A stretch of 34,882 nt of DNA from Lachnospiraceae bacterium (lineage in GTDB: Bacteria > Bacillota > Clostridia > Lachnospirales > Lachnospiraceae), in the NCBI GenBank assembly GCA_017396555.1, contig JAFQLS010000041.1, positions 1-34,882 on the forward strand, written 5' to 3'. Shown piece by piece: positions 23,341-33,900 of the stretch; position 1 is the stretch's first letter, and each line of letters starts with the position of its first letter. The notes beneath the pieces are model-generated. The model was not told where the DNA came from. It did no database searches and worked only from the letters and a program-made list of their open reading frames with translations. The position numbers and the translations under genes were made by a program.

Positions 23341-24042
23341 ATGAAAATAGCGATTATTGATGATGATATGAAATGGCGGGAAAAGGCAGAGAAAATAATT
23401 TGTCAATATTTTAATGATGATGAAATACAAATTGATGTATTTCAAGATGGTTTGCAATATCTTGAAAAACAAACCAAGTATGATGTGTCATTTGTAGATA
23501 TTGAGATGCCAATATTAGATGGATTTATGACCATTGAAAGAGCTAGGGAATATAACAAGGACGGAATATTTATTATACTAACTACACATACGGAAATGAG
23601 TAGAAAAGGTTATCTTGTAAACGCATTTAGATACATAGACAAGTTAAGAATAGTTGAGGAAATAAGGGAATCACTTGATTCAGTTGAAATACTACTGAAT
23701 CGAAAAGAAAAGATTCTTCTTAATGTTATAGGTGAGGGGAAACGTGAAATATGTTTGAAGGATATAATATACATTGAAACGGAGAAACATTGGATAATAG
23801 TACATACTAATAGCAAAAGAATAAAATGTAGAGATAATATGTCAGATATAGAGCATATTCTTGCAAATAGATGGTTTTATAGATGTCATAAGTCATTTAT
23901 AGTGAATCTAGATGAGATTGAAAGGATAGAAAATTATATTATTTATTTGAATAATGGAGATGACGTAGATATAGCTAGACGAAAAGTGCCGGCTTTTAAA
24001 CGGGCTTATCTTAGTAGACAATATGAATGTGGTAATGCATAG
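23341..24042 (+). CDS. LytTR-family response regulator
   Basis: The 233-residue protein has a receiver domain (IAIIDDD at 4-9, phosphoacceptor Asp53 in FVDIEMPILDG, Lys102 in a NAFRYIDKL context) and a LytTR DNA-binding domain (about 130-230: CLKDIIYIETEKHWIIVHT, then FYRCHKSFIVNLDEIERI). LytTR regulators bind two 9-bp direct repeats spaced by two helical turns, which is exactly what is found at 21780-21809 and 24093-24122. It directly follows the AgrC-like kinase, and a hairpin ends the transcript within bases of its stop. The likely regulon includes its own operon and the downstream Rhs-like surface operon. Confidence 0.95.
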   Translation: MKIAIIDDDMKWREKAEKIICQYFNDDEIQIDVFQDGLQYLEKQTKYDVSFVDIEMPILDGFMTIERAREYNKDGIFIILTTHTEMSRKGYLVNAFRYIDKLRIVEEIRESLDSVEILLNRKEKILLNVIGEGKREICLKDIIYIETEKHWIIVHTNSKRIKCRDNMSDIEHILANRWFYRCHKSFIVNLDEIERIENYIIYLNNGDDVDIARRKVPAFKRAYLSRQYECGNA

Positions 24043-24070
24043 GAAGTCACCGTATGTACGGTGGCTTCCT
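24041..24070 (+). terminator. Intrinsic terminator after the response regulator
   Basis: A 14-bp stem (24041-24054 with 24057-24070, one G-T pair) overlaps the stop codon and is followed by ATTTTACATGTTT. It isolates the two-component genes from the next operon. Confidence 0.85.
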
Positions 24071-24092
24071 ATTTTACATGTTTGAAAACACA

Positions 24093-24160
24093 ACGTTTGT
24101 CGAAAAAACACATACGTTTGTGCGTGTTGGGTTGTTTAGGGGAAGTGAGATGGGTAAAAT
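24093..24160 (+). promoter_or_regulatory. LytTR-type operator and promoter of the YD-repeat/Rhs-like operon
   Basis: Direct repeats ACGTTTGTC (24093-24101) and ACGTTTGTG (24114-24122) with a 21-bp period lie 9 bp before a -35 TTGTTT (24132-24137), which is 17 bp from a -10 TAAAAT (24155-24160). This is the AgrA/VirR-type activator layout. The start codon at 24213 follows about 45 bp after the predicted transcription start. Confidence 0.75.
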
Positions 24161-24212
24161 GGAGATGAAAATCGATATAAGCTAATATAAACTATTTGAA
24201 GAGAGGATTACT

Positions 24213-24959
24213 ATGAAAAAACAAATAGCAAAATACATATTAACATTCATACTGATTATGGGAACACTGTGTACAGTAAATGCAGAACAGTACGAATATG
24301 ACGATCTTGACCGAGTAGTAAAGGTAATATATGAAGATGGAAGTTATATAGAGTATGAGTACGATAAAAATGGAAATATAACAAATATAGTAACTCATAT
24401 GGAAGAGACATCAAAAGATAACAATAAAGAGCCGGAAGAGACAACGAAGAAAAATGACAATAAAGAGAATAAAGAGACAACGAAGAAAAATAACAACAAA
24501 GAAACGGGTAAGGATGTAGAAATACAAACTACGGAGTCACAAATTACAGAGTTACAAACAACAGAGTCACAAACAACAGAGTCACAAACAACAGACGCAG
24601 AAACAACAGAGTCGCAAGATACAGAGTCACAAACAGAGACACAGAAAACAGAGAATTTAACTACAGAAAAAATAGAAACGGAAACAAAGGAAGTTCAATC
24701 AGAATATTCGGATGATGAAACCACTGAAAAAGAATTAGAAGAAGCAACGGATGAAAAAACTACTGAGAAGGAAGGCGATTCTTCAGATAGTGAAGATGAA
24801 AAAAGTCTAATAGAAAAAATAGTTGACGCAATAACAGGGTTCTTTGAAATGATAATAGATACTATTATAGGGTTTTATGTAACAGTATTTAATACCATAA
24901 TAGAATTTTTTAATACGATATTTACAACGATAAAGGAATTTTTTGAAGGATTATTCTAG
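24213..24959 (+). CDS. Secreted protein with one YD-repeat, Thr/Glu-rich repeats and a hydrophobic amphipathic tail
   Basis: AGAGG precedes the ATG. Residues 1-24 are a signal peptide. Residues 25-60 form one or two YD (Rhs) repeat units (YEYDDLDRVVKVIYEDG, YEYDKNGNITNI). Residues 60-195 are low-complexity Lys/Asn then Gln-Thr-Glu-Ser sequence with seven 15-bp DNA repeats. Residues 198-248 are strongly hydrophobic and amphipathic with regularly placed Phe pairs (ITGFFEMIIDTIIGF, IIEFFNTIFTTIKEFFEGLF), like a membrane-inserting or helix-bundle segment. The gene sits between a LytTR site and, 11 bp downstream, the giant Rhs-like protein. It could anchor, chaperone or interact with the YD barrel of that protein. 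No family is recognised. Confidence 0.8.
   Translation: MKKQIAKYILTFILIMGTLCTVNAEQYEYDDLDRVVKVIYEDGSYIEYEYDKNGNITNIVTHMEETSKDNNKEPEETTKKNDNKENKETTKKNNNKETGKDVEIQTTESQITELQTTESQTTESQTTDAETTESQDTESQTETQKTENLTTEKIETETKEVQSEYSDDETTEKELEEATDEKTTEKEGDSSDSEDEKSLIEKIVDAITGFFEMIIDTIIGFYVTVFNTIIEFFNTIFTTIKEFFEGLF
24525..24629 (+). repeat. Seven tandem 15-bp repeats encoding QTTES-type pentapeptides
   Basis: Units related to CAAACAACAGAGTCA run in register from 24525 to 24629; the units at 24555-24569 and 24570-24584 are identical. They encode a Thr/Glu/Ser/Gln linker. The 15-bp period is the same as in the SGNH gene although the sequence differs. Confidence 0.85.
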
Positions 24960-24970
24960 GGAGGATTAAA

Positions 24971-27900
24971 ATGAAAAGTACTAAAAAGATAATTGCTATA
25001 ATATTAGCAATAACAATGCTACCGTTTAGTGATTTTGCAGGTACAATGCCAGTGGCAGCAGAGACTGTAACAACAGACCTGGCAGATAAAAACACAGCCG
25101 AAACAAATATTAATATAGAGCCTGTATTAGAAAATATTAATTTAAAGGCAGAGCTTAATAACTATGGTGTAACAGAGTTAAGCTTTAACCGAAGTGAGGA
25201 TGCGAGTGAGTACAAAATATATAGAAATGATGAACCACTTGTATCGTTAGTTAACGGTGAAAGCAGTTATTCTGATGCAGATATAGAGGGAGAAAATGAA
25301 TACGAGTACAGGGTTGAAGCGTTTGATGATAAAGGTAATCTAAGGTATACGAGTAATGAGGCGTTTATAGAAACACCAGCGATTGTTACTGATGGTATTT
25401 ATCTTACGGAGGACACAGTAGTATTCTCTGTTAATATAGATAATGAAGGAGGCTATATAGACCTTAACGGATATAATCTCTTGGTATACAGAGATGTTTA
25501 TACAGATAATGAAGTACATTTTAATGGTGGAAGTCTCATGTGTATGGGTGACTTCACGATAATAGATTCATTTATTATGGATTATGAGTCTGATTATCTA
25601 TATGTAGGTGGAGATTTATATATCAATAGCGACAGATTTTGGCACCAAATGAATAATGGTACAGTAGAAGTTAAGGGCGATTTTAAGGCCGGTACTTTGG
25701 CAGCATACAGCTTTTATAACAAGTTCATATTCTCAGGGGATAAAAAGCAGGACATATATTTTTATGAAAAAGAGAATGAAGACGATTATATATCATCAGG
25801 AAGTGAGAATAGAGAATTCACATTTGAAAATGTAGAGCTTCTTAACAAGAGTAAGGAAGGAGTACATTTTGAAGAGGGATTTAGCTTTAATAACCTTATT
25901 ACAAATGGAAATGTAGTATATAGCGGTGAGGATTTAATAGGTACAGCGGGCGAAAATGGAAGAGAAGGCTATACCCTTACGTCTGATGAAGAAATAGAAG
26001 GGGATTTTATCCTGTCAGAAGGAGAGCTTAACCTTAACGGACATACTTTAGCTGTAAATGGAGACTTGATAAATGTTGCCGGATTAATCAACATAAATGG
26101 TGGTAGGTTGATTATAAAGGGAGATTACAGGGGACAGTCCGTAATAGGAAATGGTGAAAATACAACCTATGGAAAATCAACAGGCATAATACAGATGTAT
26201 TATGAGTCTGATTATGTATGTGTGTATGGTGATTATTATGATAACAGTATGGAAAACAATAGCTTCAGCGCAGGAACACTTGAGATAAAGGGAGATATCA
26301 GCCTAAACAGCCTGTGTAAATGCACATATTTTAATTCTGGAAGTGAACATACTATAGTTTTGAGCGGAGAAACAAAACAGAATATAATAATTAATTCATC
26401 AGATGATACAGAGCATTATGAGTTTAACAATCTTGATATTACTAACAAACAGGGAGTTAAGATAGAGGGGAATCTGGTAGTAAAGGGCAGTATAAAAACA
26501 AATGGTAATCCTGTAGAGGGATATATAGGTATATGCAATAGTACAGCATTAGAAGATGACAGCTATGATTATGATATTAAGATATTTGACACACTAAGTC
26601 TTAAAAATGATTTGGTTATAAATGGAAATATATATGTAATTGAGACCGGTACAATAGAATTTAATGGATATACAGTAAGTGTTAAGGATTTTATATGCCA
26701 TTCATATTATCTTGGAGCAGGAACCTTAAATGTATCAGGAGATATTGAAGTATGGGAATATTTTAATGCAGGAAGTAGTAATGTAGTAGTGCTAAATGGC
26801 AATAAAAAGCAGATAATAACGGCACATACTTCGTCATCCTTTGGAACAATAGAATTAAAAAACACAAGCAGTGAAGGTGTTGTGTGCACATCTCTGTTTG
26901 GCTATGAGAAGCTTATAAAGAATGACAGTAAGTTTTCGTACGAAGGAATAGAGGGAACATTTGGCTACACACTTGAAGCAGATGAGACTATAGAAGAAGA
27001 CCTTGTGCTAATAGGAGATACTCTAGACCTTAACGGACATACCTTGACAATAAAGGGTGACTTTATACATAGTGGAGGCATTATAAAGGTTAATGGCGGA
27101 AAGCTTATAGTAGAAGGAGATTACAGACAGCAATCAAGAAAACTTGCTGATAAGGAATATGTATATTCTATGTCAGCAGGTACTCTTGTTATGACTAATT
27201 CTAATGATTATGTGTGCATTGAAGGAGATTATATTTGTGAAACATATAATCAGAGTTCTGACAAATTAAGTAATGGAATTCTCGAAATAAAGGGAGACTT
27301 AATTAATGTTCAAAACGAATCTTATAATGATATATATACCAGTAATAATCATACTGTCAAACTAAGCGGTAACAGAAAACAGACTGTAAATGCAGGAGGG
27401 GAGGAATCTATACGACTTGTAAATGTGGAGTTTGCTAATACAAGTAGTGAAGGAATAGAGTTTAAAAACACCCCTGCTATTAAAGGAAACGTAACAGATA
27501 ATGGCTGTAACAAGACAGGCTACATATCTTGTGAGGATGTTATATTCACAAACGGAAGTTATAAGGGAGATTTAAAATTTGAAAGTTATGATATTCCGTT
27601 ATCAGATACAACAATAGATGGTAGTGTATTAGTAACAGGAACTGCATATTTAGATAGTAATGTAACGATTAAAGGAGATTTGATAACGGATAGTGGTTCT
27701 ATAATAATAGGTGGTTCCAATATAAATGTTTATGGAAAATGTGATATTATATTTAGCTTTAATGATTCCAACTCATATCTGACAACCTACGGAGAAGCCA
27801 TTTTAGGAGTAAACTATCTATATTCCGGTGGAACATTAGAAATCAAGGAGGATGTTACGTTTAAATATGTCAATACGACTCGTAATTCGCAATTCATCTT

Positions 27901-30900
27901 TAGCGGAGATAGCAGACAGGATGTATTTATTAATAAAGATGAGACACGTTTATCAAGGTTTGGAAAAATAGTATTAAATAATACAAGCAAAGAAGGGATA
28001 TATGTTAATACGGCATTTGATGCATATAGTATAGTAAATAATGGTTCGATGATATATTATGGAGAAGCAGAAGGATATACAGGAGATACTCTTACAGAAG
28101 ATATAACTATTGATGGGGCATATGCTCTTATAGGAGGATATCTTGATCTTAATGGGCATACTATGACTGTTAATGGTAATTTCATTCACTGTGCAGGTGC
28201 ACTTAATATTTCTAATGGACATATGATTGTAAATGGTGACTATATATCAGATGTTATTACGGAGAATAGTCTGAATCTTAGCACAGGAACACTTGAAATA
28301 AAAGGAAATATTGACATAATAAATGCCGGTCAAAGTGTGACAGAAGAAAAAATTAATAAGCTACTCCTAACCGGCAGCAACAAGCAGGCTATAAATATTC
28401 CAGCACCGGCAACAATAAACACACTTGAGACTAGAAATACAAGCAGCGAAGGCGTAGTAATATTAGATGACTCACTTGCCATCACCAACCTAATCACAAA
28501 CGGCAACAAAATAACCTACGAAAAGTATCCGGAGGCAATATTAGGCTTCGCTCTTGATAACGATTATGTAATTGATGGTGATATGGTGCTCATAGGAGGT
28601 GAGCTTAATCTAAACGGCTATACCTTAACCATAAAAGGCGACTTCATACACAAAGCAGGCAAAATAATAATGAGTGATGAAGAAGCAAAAATACTTGTTG
28701 AGGGTAATACATTTATAGAAACAGCAGATGAATGCTACGAGATGGCAAAGGCTGGAACCATAGAGCTAAAAGGAAATCTTACACTTAATGGAAGTGCAGG
28801 CTTAAATACAGCTAACACGCTTAAATTCTCAGGAGAAGACTCACAGAAAATAAGCTCTAGTCAGGCATCGGACAGTGAAGAATATGTAAGCAAAATAACA
28901 GTTAAAAACTTAATTAATGAAAACACAAAAAGAACAAAATTAAATACAAATATAAGTGTTACAGAAAAAGCACTCGACAATACAAAAACCTTAACAGGAA
29001 ATGGAATTGTAGAGATAAGCAACCTTGAAGCAATACAGGCAAAAGAATGGAATGTTGGACTCAAAGTAAAAGAAGACATAACAGTAACAGAACCATTAAT
29101 CATAGCAGGTAAGCTTATACTCTGTGGAGATACCAGATTGAATTCGGACCTTAAAGCAGGTGGAATTCAGTTAGATAAGGGCTTATACATAAACCAGTAT
29201 CAATTAATATGTGAAAATAATCTATGTATTAATGATACAGGTTATCTTGTGATGCAGAAAAGTGAAGGATATGTAAAAGTAAATAGCAGCTTCATATCAA
29301 GAACAAAGGTAAATCAGACAGGCTTATTAACAGAGGGAAACTTGTATGTAAATGGTGACTTTAATATCTATTATAACAAAATATTTACTTCAACAGAAAA
29401 CCACACCGTAACCTTTGGCAAGAAGACCAATGCATTCGGAAAAGAAGTAAAGCAGAATATTTCCTTTGGAGCAGGAAATAATGGACAATATTTTAACAGG
29501 GTAATCCTTAAGAAAAACAAGGAAGAATACAGTTGGGAAAATAACAGGGATATAGAAGATTATGCAGTAGAAGTGTTGATAGACATAGACGATTTAACAC
29601 CGCCAAGTGCCGTGACACAGCTAATTGTAAAAGCCACCGCCTTTACAGAGATAGAAATAAGCTATGACGGAGCGGAAGACAATATAGGAATAGCCGGATA
29701 CGAAATATATAGGGATAATGAATATATTGGAAGGACAACTGAGAAAAAATATAAGGACAGTAACCTTACACCGGGAACTGAGTATACATATACAGTGTAT
29801 GCATATGATGAAGACCTTAACCTTTCGCCTGTATCAGTGGAATGCAAGGCATCAACCTTAAAGGATACGACAGCGCCTGAAAAGGTAATGGAATTAGGAG
29901 CCAAAACACTTACAGGTTCAGCCATTACACTTATATTTAATAAGCCTGATGATAACGTGGGAGTAGCAGGCTACATAATCTACAGAGATAACGAAGCAAT
30001 AGCTACAACAGACAAAAATGAATATAAGGATGTCGGACTAAAGGAAGGAGTAGAATACAATTACTCGGTTAAGGCGTATGATACATCAGGTAACTGTTCT
30101 GAAATGTCAGACGCAGTCACACTGTCAGTAGCAGTACCAAAAATAACGGAAGTAACACCAAAGGACTATCAAAGTCTTAACACAGAAAATGTAACACTAA
30201 TAGTAAAATATAAAAATATACTAAACAGTACAGGAAACAAGGTAAACATAGAATACTTAAATGACAAGGGTGAGTGGCAGATTATACCAAAGACAACCCT
30301 TGCCCAGATGACCTATGACAACAACACACTATATTCATCATGTAGCTGGGATATTTCAGGTATGTCGGGAGATAAGGAATATCAGGTAAGATTTACTCTC
30401 ACGGATGCAGATGGCAATACAGATGTGAGGGAAGTGGTATACAACATAGACAGAGAGGCACCAAAGCTGCCTGCTGACATAATGGCAACCTCAGATAACG
30501 GAACAATAAAGTTAAGCTGGCAGGCATCCTATAGTGCTGACTGCGCGGTATACGAGATATATAAGAGAGCCGAAGACGAGGAAGAGAGAACACTTGTAAA
30601 GACTATACAGGGAAGACTTAACACATCATTTACAGACAGTGACGTAGAGGTTAATAAAACCTATGCCTACTCCATAAAAGTAAAGGATGAATGCAGTAAT
30701 ACAAGTGAGCTGTCAGAAGAAACGAAAGCAATGGTAGAACCTGACAAAGAAGCACCTGTTGTAAAAGCCATTACACCTGATGCAGGAAAGATAAACAAAA
30801 ATACCAGAATAAGAATACAGGCATCAGATAACAAAGCCGTAAAAGAAATAATTCTTAAATACAAGGAAGAAAATGAAGAAGAATGGACAGAGCTTGCAAC

Positions 30901-33900
30901 AGTAGAATATAACAACGAAAAGGCAGAGTATTTGTGGAATACCACTGAATTAGAGGATAAGGTCTACCATATCGGAGCCTGGGCAGTGGACACAAGTGGA
31001 AATGTAAGTACAGAGGAATTTACAAGAAGATACGAAGTAGACAACACAGGAATAAGCAAAATAGAGATTTCTAAACACACCGCAGGCTCAAGCTATATAC
31101 AGTTACACTGGAATGATGTAGAGGATGAAGACTTCTCATACTTCCAGATAGAAATGCTAGAAAATAATATATACAAGGTTGTGGGTAAGGAAAGTGCACA
31201 GCTTGGTTTTGTTGTAAATAACTTAAAGCCTGACACAGAGTACTGCTTCCGTGTAGCCGGCTATGACCTTCTTGGCAACAGAGGCGAGGAATCAGATGTA
31301 TACACTGCCACAACCTCAAGTGATACCATAGCACCAACCATCAAAACAGTACTCCCTGTATCCTCGTACTATAACGATAAAATAGACCTAAGTATGAGCA
31401 TAAGTGACAATGCAAATGTAGCTTATGGTGTATTTTCGTACTCGTTAGACAATAAAAACTTCACACAAATAGCAAAGGTAGAGGCTAAAGGTGAGGTATC
31501 AGAAGCGACTCTGTCGTATCCATATGACATAACGGGATTTGAAGAAGGAAGCATTTATATAAAATTCGAAGCCTATGATAAGGCAGGAAATAAAAATGTT
31601 CTCACTACAGAAGAAGACGACATAATAGTAGAGTATGTAATAGACAGGACACCACCGCAAAAGGTAAAAAACCTAATGGTAACAGGTGGCGGCGGTTATG
31701 CATCCCTTAACTGGAAGCATGGAAGTGACGACATAAAATACTACAAAATATACAGAAAATCAGACACAGAAGGAGAATACACCCTTATAAATGGAAATGT
31801 AACCACATTAAATTACTATGATAACGGCGTAAAAAATCAGACAAGCTACAGTTACAGAATATGTGCAGTGGACATAGCAGGAAATGAGGGTGAATTATCA
31901 GAACCGGTAAGTATAACAATAGAAGAAGACAAAGAAAAACCAAAGATAATAAGTATGTCACCATATGACGGAGAACGTATTAAGGATAACGAGGTAATAA
32001 AGGTATTAGTATCAGACAATGCAGCATTAAGCCATGTAAGCCTTAAATACAAGGGCTTAAGTGAGAGCGGAAGCCTATATAAAGACCTCGAAACAAAAAC
32101 CATAACCACAATGGACGGACTTGTAGAATTCACATTTAATACAGCGGGATTAAATGAGGGTGAGTATGTTATAAGAGCACAGGCAACAGACTTGAATGGA
32201 AATATAAGTGAACCGATGGATGTAAACTATGTGCTTGATAAGACCGCACCAAGGAAGGTAGAAATAAGTGTGGAAAATGCTGACTATATGGTGAAAATGT
32301 CATTTGGCAAATCAGAGGCAGAGGATTTTTCGCACTACGAGCTGTCAAGAAAAAGTAGTGGTAAAGAATACGAAATAATAGCATCGGATATAAAAGAAGA
32401 AAGCTATACAGATGCAACAGTAGAGACGAGGGAATTCTATGATTACATGCTGAGAGTCTATGATGATTGTGGAAACTATTCAGAAACAGAAGCGAAAGGC
32501 ATATATGTAACCGACAATGATACAATAGCACCAATAGCAGTAATTTCAGAAAACCTGACAGGTATAGCTGGGCTTGAAATAGCACTTGATGGTGGAATGT
32601 CAACAGATAACCATAGAATAAAAACCTATGAGTGGAACATGGGAAATGGTGACAGAGTAACAGGAAGACAGGCAGTGTATGTGTATGAAGAAGAGGGAGT
32701 ATACACCATAACCCTAAAGGTAACAGATGAAAACGGCAACTCAGATACCGCAACGGCAACAGTACATATACATGATGACAGCGACAGCGGACAAGCGTTT
32801 ATAAAGGTAGCGGACACAGCCGGCAATCCTATACCATATGCATCATTATATGTAAGAAGCAGTAACGATGAGATAATGAACCTTACATCTGACGAAAAAG
32901 GTATGGTAACAATAGCCGGAAAATACGACACCTACACGGTAGCTGCAATGAAAGACGGATACCTTCCGGCAGATATAGGTATTGCCATATCAAAATATGA
33001 CACACCTGAATATACATTAACTCTTAAAAAAGGTGAGGTAGTAACCGGAAATCTTTCCGTAAGACGAATGACAATGCAGGAACTGGTAGATGCAGGAGTG
33101 GATTTAAGTGATCCGGAAAACTATAATAGGTCTGTATTTACAGTAAACCTGATATTTGAAGAAAAACCAATACCTGTAGAGTATGTATTGGTAGAAGGAA
33201 AAACAACCAAAATAGAGGAAAAGACACCGGGAGGAAATCAGGAAAAACCGGAAGAAGACAAACCGGACAATGGCGGCGGAGGAAGAGAAATTATTATAAG
33301 CAGTGTAGGAGAAGAACCTGTATATGTATATTTAAGTCAGAGCCGTAGTATAAGCTGGTTAAAAGACATGTACAATGTAAGTCTTGGAGTATTTAATCAG
33401 GCAGACACAAAATATGTGTTAGAGAATTCGAAGGCAGTGCTTAATTTACCGGAGGGCGTATCTTTAGCAAAGACGGGAAAAGGACAGAGTCTTGAAATAG
33501 ACATGGGAGATATAGAAGGACAGACACAGGCTTGCGCATCATGGGTAATAAAGGGAGACAGAAGGGGAACATATACCATAACGGCAGACTACACAGGAAC
33601 TCTTATGCCGTTTGAAAAGGAGATACATAAAATCTTCAAGAGCGATGCAGAATTCACCGTAACAAGCGGAGATGATGTGTGGTTAATCTTCTATCCGGAA
33701 GAAGAGGCATATATAGGGGACTATTACTATATAGAATACAGTGTAGTAAATAAGTCAAATAAAATACTGTACAACGTAAATGTAGGTATGGGTTCTTCTA
33801 ACGTTACCGGAACAGAAACAATAAAAGTAGTAAACGAAAACGGCGAGATAGAATATGTGGAGAAAAAGCAGGAAGTATATGTTGTATCAAGTTTAGAGGG

